NCBI RefSeq assembly: GCF_018361265.1
Contig: NZ_JAFLNH010000003.1
Span: 198,501-262,500 of the forward strand
Reading direction: 5' to 3'
Source of the DNA: Mycobacterium sp. SM1
GTDB lineage: Bacteria; Actinomycetota; Actinomycetes; Mycobacteriales; Mycobacteriaceae
DNA: 64,000 nucleotides
Shown here: in pieces, positions 50,730 through 58,943 of the stretch
Numbering within the stretch: position 1 is the first letter of the stretch
Layout: each line of letters opens with the position of its first letter
Translations under genes and position numbers: made by a program
Notes under the pieces: model-generated
The model's input: the letters and a program-made list of their open reading frames with translations, nothing else
Databases searched by the model: none
What the model was told of the DNA's origin: nothing

Positions 50730-53700
50730 ATGAAATTGCCTGTCACCATCGATCCGCGATTGCACGACGCCGTGATCTTCGATCGCGGCGTTGTGTTCCC
50801 GTGCGGAGGGGAAGAGGCGCTCGCATCGGCGGTAGCCCTGGCGCGCAAGCTGCGGCAGGCGGGCGTTGCGGCGGCCGTCTACTGCTCCGGTGGTGATGTC
50901 GGGCAGGCGCTGCGAGCAGCAGGCGTCGTCGAGGTGTTCGCCGGGTGTGCCGGTGGCACCGGCGGGGCCGGGCTTGCCGCGCCGCCCGAGCCGGCCGGCT
51001 TGCTGTGCGCCGCCGAGAAGCTGGGGGTGGCCGCGGAACGCGCGGTGGCCCTGGAGGGCGACGGTGCCGGCGTTGCGGCTGCTCGCGAGGCCGGGTTTGC
51101 CGTGGTCATCGGTGTCGACGTCGACGGGCATGCCGACGAGTTGTTGGGATGTGGCGCCGACGCGGTGGTACCGGATCTCGCTGAGGTCGAGGTCCGCACC
51201 GGGGACAAGCGCCTGTCGGCACGCCCGAACGCGCTGGATGCCTACGGTCAGCTGATCGGCGTCGTCGCCGGCCGCCGGCCTTTGGTCTGCCTGGACTATG
51301 ACGGCACCTTGTCAGAGATCGTGGCGGACCCCGCTGCGGCCACCCTCGTCGACGGGGCCGCCGAGGCGTTGCAGCAGCTGGCTGCCCAGTGCCCGGTCGC
51401 AATCCTCTCCGGCCGCGATCTGGCCGACATCCGTGAGCGCGTCGGGCTGGCCGGGATCTGGTACGCCGGCAGCCATGGCTTCGAGCTGATCGGCCCGGAC
51501 GGCAGCGCACACCACAACACGGCGGCGAGTGCCGCGATACCCCTGCTGGAAAGCGCGGCGGCGGCCTTAAGCGATGCCCTCAGCCCGGTCCCGGGAGTTC
51601 GGGTCGAACACAAGCGATTCGCGGTCGCGGTGCATTACCGCAATGTCGCAACCGAGCAGGTGGGTGAGGTGATCGCGGCCGCACACCGGATCGGGAAGCA
51701 GCATGGCCTTCGAATCACCAACGGCCGCAAGGTGGTCGAACTGCGGCCCGATATCGACTGGGACAAGGGCACCGCGCTGGGCTGGATTCGCGATCGCATC
51801 CCTCAAACCGGCCGGGTCATCCCGATCTATATCGGCGACGACCTCACCGACGAGGATGCGTTCGATGCGATTCGACTCAGCGGCATTGGAATTGCCGTGC
51901 GCCACGACGAGGACGCCGACCGCCCGACAGCGGCCGCCTTCACCCTGAGAAACCCCACCGAAGTGCGCGATTTCATCCACCGCGGCGGCAACTGGCTGGC
52001 ATACGAGCAGCAAACATACACCCGGGCATGGACCTACACTTTCGAAGGCTATGACCCTGCGACCGAAAAGCTGCGTGAAGCGTTGTGCACGGTCGGTAAC
52101 GGCTATTTCGCCACCCGCGGGGCTGCACCGGAATCTAAAGCCGGCCAGGTGCACTACCCGGGAACCTACGCCGCCGGCGTGTACAACCGCCTGCATGACC
52201 TGATCGGCGGCACCCGGGCGGAGCACGAAAGCCTGGTGAACTTGCCCAACTGGCTGCCGCTGACATTCCGCGTCGACGGCGGCGACTGGTTTGATGTCGA
52301 TGCCGTGACATTGCTGTCCTACCGCCAGAGCCTTGACCTTCGCACCGCGGTGCTGAGCCGGGAACTGCGCTTTCGCGACGAAACCGGGCGTATCACGTCG
52401 GTCACCCAAGAGCGGTTCGTGTCGATGAGCCAGCCGCACGTCGCCGCCATGCAGATGACGATCGTCGCCGAGAACTGGTCGGGGACAATCGAAATCCGGT
52501 CGACCATCGACGGCAACGTCCGTAACGGCCTGGTGGAGCGATACCGCGAGTTGGCCAGCAACCACCTGCACCGGCTGGAGAAGCGCGCGCTCTCGGAGAA
52601 GTCGGTGCTCATGACCGCGGAAACGTCGCAGTCACAGATCCCGATCGCCGTTGCCGCAGGAACCAGCGTGTGGCACCGTGCCAGCCCGGCGCCGGCGACG
52701 TACCGGCTCATCGATGAGCAGTTCGAGATCGGCCACCAGATCTTCACCCGGCTGGTCCAGGGTGAGCCGCTGAGCGTGGAGAAGATCATCACCCTGGTGA
52801 CCGGGCGGGACGTCGCCACGTCGCATCCGGCCGAGGGCGCCGAGCGCAGGCTGTGTCGCCAGGGACGGTTCGCCGAGATCCGGCACGGCCACGAGCTGGC
52901 CTGGGCGCATCTGTGGGAGCGGCTGTCGATCGAACTCGACGGCCACCCCGACGAATTGCGGATCCTGCGGTTGCATCTGCTGCACCTGCTGCAGACCGTG
53001 TCGCCCCACAGCGCAGACCTCGACGCGGGGGTGCCGGCCCGCGGGCTGCACGGCGAGGCATACCGGGGGCACATCTTCTGGGACGAGCTGTTCATCTTCC
53101 CGGTGCTGAATTTGCGGCTGCCCCACGTTACCCGGGCGCTGTTACGGTACCGGTATCGACGGCTGCCGGAGGCCCGTGGCGCCGCCAAGCTGGCCGGCTA
53201 TCGCGGCGCCATGTACCCATGGCAATCCGGCAGCGATGGCCGTGAGGAAAGCCCGACGCAGCACCTGAACCCGCGATCCGGCCGGTGGCTGCCCGATGCT
53301 AGCCACCGCGCACATCACATCGGTATCGCGGTGGCTTACAACGTGTGGCATTTCTATCAGGCCACCGGCGATCTGGCGTATCTGATCGACTACGGCACCG
53401 AGATGCTGGCCGAGATCGCCCGGTTTTGGGTTAGCAGGACAACCTACGATCCCGAGCGGGATCGCTATCACATCAACGGCGTCATCGGACCGGACGAATT
53501 CCACTCCGGCTACCCAGACCGCCCGTACGACGGTGTGAACGACAACGCGTATACGAATGTGATGGCGGTCTGGGTGATCCTGCGGGCAATCGAGGCTTTC
53601 GAGTTGATCCCGTTGCCCAACCGGCTGGATCTGCGCGAGCGGCTCGGACTGACCGATCAGGAGCTCGCGCAATGGGATCACGTCAGCAGGCGCATGTTCG

Positions 53701-54404
53701 TTCCCTTCCACGACGGGGTGATCAGCCAGTTCGACGGCTATGAGCAGCTCGAAGAGCTCGATTGGGACGCCTATCGGCACAAATACGGCAACATCCAGCG
53801 CCTGGACCGCATCCTTGAAGCCGAGGGCGATGATGTCAATCGATACCGGGCCTCCAAACAGGCCGACGCGCTGATGCTGCTCTACCTGCTCTCATCCGAC
53901 GAGTTGCGCGACCTGCTTGGCCGGCTGGACTACCACCTGAGCCCCGGCCAGATTCGCAATACCGTCGACTACTACCTGGCCCGCACCTCGCACGGATCGA
54001 CGCTAAGCGGGGTTGTGCACGGGTGGGTGCTGGCTCGGGCCAATCGTCACCGCGCGATGGAGTTTTTCCAGCAGGTGCTGAAATCCGACGTCGCCGACAT
54101 CCAGGGCGGCACCACCTCCGAGGGCATCCACCTCGCGGCGATGGCGGGCAGCGTCGACCTGATGCAACGCTGCTTCACCGGCCTGGAGATACGCAGCGAC
54201 CGCATGGTGTTGTCTCCACAATGGCCAGAATCCCTTGGTGTCCTGGGTTTTTCGATTCGCTACCGCGGTCAGAACCTACACCTGCGAATCAGTGGGAAGG
54301 GCGCGGAGATCAGCGTGGATCCCCAAGACGTGCCGCCGGCCGAGATCGAATGCCGGGGACGGGTGGAACGGCTGACCCCCGGGCGTGTCATTAGGTTCTC
54401 GTAG
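50730..54404 (+). CDS. trehalose-6-phosphatase / GH65 hydrolase-phosphorylase fusion
   Basis: Large three-part protein of 1224 residues with an AGGAG site 9 bp upstream of ATG. Residues 1-165 form a HAD-like Rossmann remnant whose DxD motif is FDRG, so it is probably inactive. Residues 180-430 are an OtsB phosphatase: Asp189 and Asp191 in DYDGTLSE, SGRDLADI, and GDDLTDEDAF. Residues 440-1224 are a GH65 (kojibiose/trehalose/maltose phosphorylase-type) domain with catalytic Glu923 in IGPDEFHSGY and the phosphate-loop region TSHGSTLS. The layout is that of M. tuberculosis Rv2006 (otsB1). It likely acts on trehalose or related disaccharides; which activity dominates is unclear. Confidence 0.9.
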   Translation: MKLPVTIDPRLHDAVIFDRGVVFPCGGEEALASAVALARKLRQAGVAAAVYCSGGDVGQALRAAGVVEVFAGCAGGTGGAGLAAPPEPAGLLCAAEKLGVAAERAVALEGDGAGVAAAREAGFAVVIGVDVDGHADELLGCGADAVVPDLAEVEVRTGDKRLSARPNALDAYGQLIGVVAGRRPLVCLDYDGTLSEIVADPAAATLVDGAAEALQQLAAQCPVAILSGRDLADIRERVGLAGIWYAGSHGFELIGPDGSAHHNTAASAAIPLLESAAAALSDALSPVPGVRVEHKRFAVAVHYRNVATEQVGEVIAAAHRIGKQHGLRITNGRKVVELRPDIDWDKGTALGWIRDRIPQTGRVIPIYIGDDLTDEDAFDAIRLSGIGIAVRHDEDADRPTAAAFTLRNPTEVRDFIHRGGNWLAYEQQTYTRAWTYTFEGYDPATEKLREALCTVGNGYFATRGAAPESKAGQVHYPGTYAAGVYNRLHDLIGGTRAEHESLVNLPNWLPLTFRVDGGDWFDVDAVTLLSYRQSLDLRTAVLSRELRFRDETGRITSVTQERFVSMSQPHVAAMQMTIVAENWSGTIEIRSTIDGNVRNGLVERYRELASNHLHRLEKRALSEKSVLMTAETSQSQIPIAVAAGTSVWHRASPAPATYRLIDEQFEIGHQIFTRLVQGEPLSVEKIITLVTGRDVATSHPAEGAERRLCRQGRFAEIRHGHELAWAHLWERLSIELDGHPDELRILRLHLLHLLQTVSPHSADLDAGVPARGLHGEAYRGHIFWDELFIFPVLNLRLPHVTRALLRYRYRRLPEARGAAKLAGYRGAMYPWQSGSDGREESPTQHLNPRSGRWLPDASHRAHHIGIAVAYNVWHFYQATGDLAYLIDYGTEMLAEIARFWVSRTTYDPERDRYHINGVIGPDEFHSGYPDRPYDGVNDNAYTNVMAVWVILRAIEAFELIPLPNRLDLRERLGLTDQELAQWDHVSRRMFVPFHDGVISQFDGYEQLEELDWDAYRHKYGNIQRLDRILEAEGDDVNRYRASKQADALMLLYLLSSDELRDLLGRLDYHLSPGQIRNTVDYYLARTSHGSTLSGVVHGWVLARANRHRAMEFFQQVLKSDVADIQGGTTSEGIHLAAMAGSVDLMQRCFTGLEIRSDRMVLSPQWPESLGVLGFSIRYRGQNLHLRISGKGAEISVDPQDVPPAEIECRGRVERLTPGRVIRFS

Positions 54405-54407
54405 CCC

Positions 54408-54451
54408 CTTTTGGAGTCCCTTTTGCAAGCCCTTTTGCAGCCCTTTTGCAG
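54408..54451. repeat. short CCCTTTTGCAG-type tandem repeats
   Basis: Four imperfect copies of CCCTTTTGCA(A/G)G follow the GH65 stop. Confidence 0.5.
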
Positions 54452-54456
54452 GCGCC

Positions 54457-54523
54457 GGCCGCGAAAGTGCATCGCCCGACGCGTTGCTCGAGTGATACCG
54501 TCGCCGTCCGCACTTTCGCGGCC
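54457..54523. repeat. 14-bp perfect inverted repeat, 39-bp spacer
   Basis: GGCCGCGAAAGTGC (54457-54470) is mirrored by GCACTTTCGCGGCC (54510-54523) between the convergent GH65 and qor genes. It can form a long stem-loop. It is either a bidirectional terminator or an interspersed element. Confidence 0.6.
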
Positions 54524-54539
54524 CGGAATCGCTAAACGG

Positions 54540-55523
54540 CTAAGCCGGCAACAACACCAGGGCGCCGATGGTCGTGCGCTCGCCCAGATCTCGGTGCGCC
54601 CGGGCGGCCTCCGCCAGCGGGTAGCTGGCGCCGACGGTGACGGTAAGCTCTCCCGAGCCGATCATGTCCAGCAACTCACCTGCCCGCCAGCGAAATTCCT
54701 CTCCGGTGCGGGTGAAGTCGGCAAGCTTCGGCCGGGTCAGATAGACCGACCCGGCGGTGTTGAGCCGTTGCGGGTCGACCGGGGGGACCGGACCGCTGGC
54801 GGCACCGAACAGGGCCAGCGTGCCACGTATTGCCAGGCTGGCCAGGCTGGCGTCGAATGTGGTGGCGCCCACCCCGTCGTAGACGACCCGCACGCCCTGG
54901 CCATCGGTGAGTGCGCGCACCCGGGCGCCGAACTCGTCGGGTCTGGCCGGGTCGGGGTACGGCAGCACCTCGCTGGCACCGGCTTGGCGGGATACCTCGG
55001 CTTTTGCGTCCGTCGACACCGTGGTGATCACCGTCGCGCCCAGGTGTGCGGCCCACCGGGTCAAGATCAGTCCAACCCCGCCCGCGCCGGCGTGCACCAG
55101 CACGGTGTCGCCCCACTGCACCCGATAGACCGATTTCAGCAGGTAATGCGCGGTCAGTCCCTTCAGCAGCACCGCCGCCGCCTGGGACGGATCGATGTCC
55201 TGCGGCACTTTTGCTGTGAACTCTGCTGGGGCGGTTGATAATTCCGCATATGCACCGGACGCGTTGGCGGTCACGACCCGTTCGCCGGGGAAAAACCCTG
55301 TCACGCCCTCACCGACCGCGACGACCGTGCCACAGACTTCCATGCCGGGAATAAACGGCACCTCGCGCGGATATTGCCCGGAACGGAAATAGGTGTCAAT
55401 GAAGTTGATGCCGATGGCTTCGGCCTTGATCAGCAGCTCACCGGCGGCGGGCGACGGGTCGGGCCGCTCGACGTAGCGCAGAACGTCGGGCCCACCGTGT
55501 TGGGTCACTTCGATTGCGTGCAT
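54540..55523 (-). CDS. qor: NADPH:quinone oxidoreductase
   Basis: Zinc-free medium-chain dehydrogenase/reductase reducing quinones, 327 residues from ATG 55523 (MHAIEVTQHGGPDVL). The frame is open 19 codons upstream, but this start matches the family. Motifs include INFIDTYFRSGQYP, PFIPGMEVCGTVVAVG and the NADPH loop HAGAGGVGLILTRWA. Position and length match M. tuberculosis Rv1454c. It is divergent from the ATP-grasp-like gene, with only 19 bp between the start codons. Confidence 0.95.
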   Translation of the reverse strand: MHAIEVTQHGGPDVLRYVERPDPSPAAGELLIKAEAIGINFIDTYFRSGQYPREVPFIPGMEVCGTVVAVGEGVTGFFPGERVVTANASGAYAELSTAPAEFTAKVPQDIDPSQAAAVLLKGLTAHYLLKSVYRVQWGDTVLVHAGAGGVGLILTRWAAHLGATVITTVSTDAKAEVSRQAGASEVLPYPDPARPDEFGARVRALTDGQGVRVVYDGVGATTFDASLASLAIRGTLALFGAASGPVPPVDPQRLNTAGSVYLTRPKLADFTRTGEEFRWRAGELLDMIGSGELTVTVGASYPLAEAARAHRDLGERTTIGALVLLPA

Positions 55524-55542
55524 CTGACTATCATGCCCGCAC

Positions 55543-56277
55543 ATGAAACTCGCCCGGCCCGACCTATTCCACCCGCGCATCGTGTTGGCGGGCCCCGGTA
55601 AGGATGCCTCCCCGGGAAAAGCCGGATGGCCCGGTCAGGTGCGCTCGGGGGAGGACGAGGGGGAGGACGCGGGCCTGGTCGGCGCGTTGCGCAGGCGCGG
55701 GCTGCAGGCGCGCTGGCTGCCCTGGGATGATCCCGCCACCGAGCACGCCGACCTGGTGATCGTGCGGGCGACCGGGGGCTATCGGCAGCGGCTGGAGAGC
55801 TTTCTGGCCTGGACCAGACGCGTCTCGCATCTGCTCAACGCGCCCGATGTGATCGCCTGGAATGCCGACGAGCGATACCTGGGCGATCTCCAGCGGGCCG
55901 GAGTGCCCACGGGCGGCGCACCGGAGGCGTGCAACCCGACCGCGCTGGTGTTCCTCTGCGGCGGTCAGTCGCACGCGTTCGCCGGGGATTCGCCGGTCGA
56001 GCCGGATTTCGAGCTTTGGGACGTGGGTCGGGCCGCCCTGGCGGCGGCCGCCGATCACCTCGGGATCCGCACCGGCGCCCTGCTCTACGCCCGGGCCGAC
56101 GTGACCGGCGACCCCGGCGAGGCGAGGCTGGTGAGCCTGGATGTGATCGCGCCGTCGCTGGGCTGGGGGCTGCTGGATGGCGGCGCGCGCGAGGTCGGCC
56201 AGCGGCAGTTCGCGCTCTGCGTCGAGTCAGCCCTGGAGCGGCTGGGGCTGGGCCCGTTCTCGCATCGACGCCCATAG
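55543..56277 (+). CDS. ATP-grasp-like protein, shortened (Rv1455-like)
   Basis: Conserved actinobacterial protein of 244 residues, about 50 shorter than the M. tuberculosis counterpart as I recall it. The N-terminal pre-ATP-grasp part is present (LVGALRRRGLQARWLPWDDP, ADLVIVRATGGYRQRLESFLAWTRRV, NAPDVIAWNADERYLGDLQRAGVPT). The C-terminal part (WDVGRAALAAAADHLG, LVSLDVIAPSLGW, EVGQRQFALCVESALERLG) is also present. The central nucleotide-binding strand-loop expected after GVPT is missing, so it may be catalytically dead. It overlaps the convergent ctaA gene by 51 bp. Confidence 0.75.
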   Translation: MKLARPDLFHPRIVLAGPGKDASPGKAGWPGQVRSGEDEGEDAGLVGALRRRGLQARWLPWDDPATEHADLVIVRATGGYRQRLESFLAWTRRVSHLLNAPDVIAWNADERYLGDLQRAGVPTGGAPEACNPTALVFLCGGQSHAFAGDSPVEPDFELWDVGRAALAAAADHLGIRTGALLYARADVTGDPGEARLVSLDVIAPSLGWGLLDGGAREVGQRQFALCVESALERLGLGPFSHRRP

Positions 56278-57213
56278 CGCCGCGGTGGCCGCGGTGCACA
56301 GCACCGCGCCCGCGACGTGCAGGGCGACCAGCGCGGGCGGCACGCCGGTGAAAAACTGCGCGGTCCCGATCAGCGCCTGCCCGCAGACCAGCACCACCAG
56401 CACACCCAGTCGCAGCAGCACCGACCGGGGGGCGCGCACGGCCCGCAAGCCGAAGCCCAGCCCGACCAGCAGCGCGAGATAGGCGACCAGCAGCGACGAA
56501 TGCAGGTGCACCAGCGTGGTGATATCGGCCCGCAACCGTGGCACCGTCCGGGTGGCGCTGCGGTCGCCGGCGTGCGGACCGGCCCCGGTGACCAGCGTGC
56601 CGGTCACCAGCACCGCCGCCAGCGTCATCGCGCTGAGCGCGGTGAGTCCGCGCAGCGGTGTGACAACCAGGTGGCGGATGACCCCGTCGTCGGGCTGGCC
56701 GATCTTCACGTAGAGCAGCACGGCGAGCCACACCATCGTCATCGACGCCAACAGGTGCACCGCCACCGTCCACCACAGCAGCCCGGTGCGCACGGTGACG
56801 CCGCCGATCACGGCCTGCACCACGGTGGAGGCCGGCATCAGCCACGCGTACCACAGGACTTCGCCACGCCGGCGGGCCCTGGTGACGGCCAGCACCGCAA
56901 GCACCGCGGCGATGACCACGGCGAAGGTGATCATCCGGTTGCCGAACTCGACTACCTGATGAACGCGCGGCACCTCCGCGACCGCCACCGGGGTAAAGCT
57001 GCCCGGAAAGCATTGCGGCCAGGTCGGGCACCCCAGCCCGGAGGCGGTGACGCGGACGATCGCGCCGGTGACGGCGATGCCGCCCTGGGTCAGGATGACG
57101 GCCGCGGCGATGCAGCGCTGCACGCGCAGGCTGGGGTTGGGCAGCAGGTCAACCAACCGCCGCAGCGGGCGCCCAGCGGGCATTGCCCGATCGTAGGTCA
57201 CCATCAACGACAT
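56227..57213 (-). CDS. ctaA: haem A synthase
   Basis: Multi-helix membrane enzyme oxidising haem O to haem A, 328 residues with eight predicted helices. Haem-ligand histidines lie in VHQVVEFGNRM, AVHLLASMTMV, LVHLHSSLLVAY and ALHVAGAVL. The Cys pair GLGCPTWPQC in the first external loop is typical. The start is uncertain: 57213 gives a 15-bp gap to the ABC permease, while ATG 57183 (MPAGRPLRR) gives a family-like N-terminus. It probably cooperates with CtaB at 45043. Confidence 0.94.
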   Translation of the reverse strand: MSLMVTYDRAMPAGRPLRRLVDLLPNPSLRVQRCIAAAVILTQGGIAVTGAIVRVTASGLGCPTWPQCFPGSFTPVAVAEVPRVHQVVEFGNRMITFAVVIAAVLAVLAVTRARRRGEVLWYAWLMPASTVVQAVIGGVTVRTGLLWWTVAVHLLASMTMVWLAVLLYVKIGQPDDGVIRHLVVTPLRGLTALSAMTLAAVLVTGTLVTGAGPHAGDRSATRTVPRLRADITTLVHLHSSLLVAYLALLVGLGFGLRAVRAPRSVLLRLGVLVVLVCGQALIGTAQFFTGVPPALVALHVAGAVLCTAATAALWASMRERAQPQPLQG

Positions 57214-57228
57214 ACTGTAGTAGGGATT

Positions 57229-58008
57229 TCAGGCGAACCGGAACCAGCGCAGCGCGGCCAGCGCGGCCAGGAGGCCCCAGGCCGCCAGGACCACGACACC
57301 GAACCAGTCGACCGAGAGGGCCATCGCCTGTGACAGCGCTTCGGTGAAGGCGCCCGCCGGAGTCAGCAAGGCCGCCCACGTGACCGCCTTCGGGAGCACG
57401 GTTGTCTCCAGGGTCAGCGCGCCGGATCCGGCGAAGACCAACCCCAGCAGGTTCCCGATCGCCAGGACGATCTCGGCCCGCAGGGTACCGCCCAGCAGCA
57501 GGCCGAGGGCGGCGAAGCCCCCGGTGCCCAGCGCGATGATCACCGCGCCTAGCGCCAGCCCTGCCGGCTCGGGCCGCCACCCTAGCGCAAAACCGATGCC
57601 ACCCAGGATGATTGCCTGCAAAAACACCACAGCGACCATCGCCAGCGCCTTGCCGGCGATGATTCCCCAGATCGGCAGCGCGGTGGCGCCCAAGCGTTTG
57701 AGCGCGCCGTACCGGCGGTCGAACGCAACCGCGATGGCCTGCGCGGTGAACGCGGTGGAGATCACCGCCAGCGCCATGACCACCGGGACGAAGGTCGCGG
57801 CGCGGTGCGGACCGAACGAGCCGACCGGCAGCAGCGTGAGCCCGACCAGCAGCGTGATGGGCACGAACAGGGTCAGCAGCAAGTATTCGCCGTTACGCAG
57901 CAGCAGCTTTAACTCCAGGGCGGATTGCGCGGCGAGCATCCGGGGCACCGCGTTGGGGCGCGGGTCGGGCGTGAAGGTGCCCACGGTGAATCGGGAATCA
58001 GGTGTCAT
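57229..58008 (-). CDS. ABC-2 type exporter permease (Rv1457c-like)
   Basis: Membrane half of an ABC exporter, 259 residues from ATG 58008, which overlaps the ATPase stop (ATGA). Six predicted helices start after a 30-residue cytosolic head (SALELKLLLRNGEYLLLTLFVP). FDRRYGALKRLGATALP in the central loop is characteristic of ABC-2 permeases. The substrate is unknown. The pair sits between mptB and ctaA, as in M. tuberculosis. Confidence 0.9.
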   Translation of the reverse strand: MTPDSRFTVGTFTPDPRPNAVPRMLAAQSALELKLLLRNGEYLLLTLFVPITLLVGLTLLPVGSFGPHRAATFVPVVMALAVISTAFTAQAIAVAFDRRYGALKRLGATALPIWGIIAGKALAMVAVVFLQAIILGGIGFALGWRPEPAGLALGAVIIALGTGGFAALGLLLGGTLRAEIVLAIGNLLGLVFAGSGALTLETTVLPKAVTWAALLTPAGAFTEALSQAMALSVDWFGVVVLAAWGLLAALAALRWFRFA

Positions 58009-58937
58009 TGCCGCAGCTCCCGACCGGTCAGCTGCAAAAACACGTCCTCGAGGCTGCGCTGCTCTACCCGCAGACCGGTGACCAGCACGTCGAGCCGTGC
58101 GCACCATGCGGTGACCGTCGCCAGCACGTGCGGGTTGATCGGGCCCTCGACGAGGTATTCACCCGGCGTCACCTCGGTGACCCGGTAGTCCCCGGGCAGG
58201 GTCGAACGCAGCGAGGACAGGTCAAGGCGCGGCGGCGCGGAAAACCGCAGTTCATCCTTGGCGCCGGCGCGCATCAGCTCCGCCGGCGTTCCCGCCGCCA
58301 CCACCGCGCCGTGGTCGATGATGACGAGGCGGTCGGCCAGCTCCTCGGCCTCCTTGAGCTGGTGGGTGGTCAGCAGCACCGTCACCCCGTCGCGGCGCAG
58401 CGCGTCGATCAGCTCCCACACCAACACCCGGGCGTGTGCGTCCATGCCCTCGGTGGGCTCGTCGAGAAACACCAGTTCGGGACGCCCGACCAGGGCGCAG
58501 GCCAGCGCAAGGCGCTGCTGCTGCCCGCCGGAGAGCCGCCGATAGGTGGTGCGCGCGGCTTCGGTGAGACCCAGGGTGGCCATCAGCCACTGCGGGTCTA
58601 GGGGGTTGGCGGCGTAGGCGGCGACCAGGTTGAGCATCTCGCCGGCCCGCGCCGTGGGGTAACCCCCACCGCCCTGCAGCATCACCCCGATACGCGGGCG
58701 CAACCGCGCGTTGTCGGTGATCGGGTCCAGCCCGAGCACCTCGATGGTGCCGGCGTCGGGGCGGATGAAACCCTCGCACATCTCGACCGTCGTCGTCTTG
58801 CCGGCGCCGTTGGGGCCCAGCAGGGCGAACACCTCACCGGTGTACACGTCGAGATCAAGATCGCGGACCGCGGCCACGGATCCGTAGTGCTTGCACACCC
58901 CGCGCAGTCTCACGGGGATGTTCGCGGCCCGGCTCAC
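58005..58937 (-). CDS. ABC exporter ATPase (Rv1458c-like)
   Basis: Nucleotide-binding subunit, 310 residues. Walker A is GPNGAGKTTT, the signature is LSGGQQQRLALA, Walker B is LVFLDEPTEGMD, and the H-loop is TTHQLKE. An additional C-terminal 80 residues resembles drug/lipid exporters of the DrrA type. It is coupled to the permease by ATGA and lies 6 bp after mptB. Confidence 0.93.
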   Translation of the reverse strand: MSRAANIPVRLRGVCKHYGSVAAVRDLDLDVYTGEVFALLGPNGAGKTTTVEMCEGFIRPDAGTIEVLGLDPITDNARLRPRIGVMLQGGGGYPTARAGEMLNLVAAYAANPLDPQWLMATLGLTEAARTTYRRLSGGQQQRLALACALVGRPELVFLDEPTEGMDAHARVLVWELIDALRRDGVTVLLTTHQLKEAEELADRLVIIDHGAVVAAGTPAELMRAGAKDELRFSAPPRLDLSSLRSTLPGDYRVTEVTPGEYLVEGPINPHVLATVTAWCARLDVLVTGLRVEQRSLEDVFLQLTGRELRQ

Positions 58938-58943
58938 GGGACA

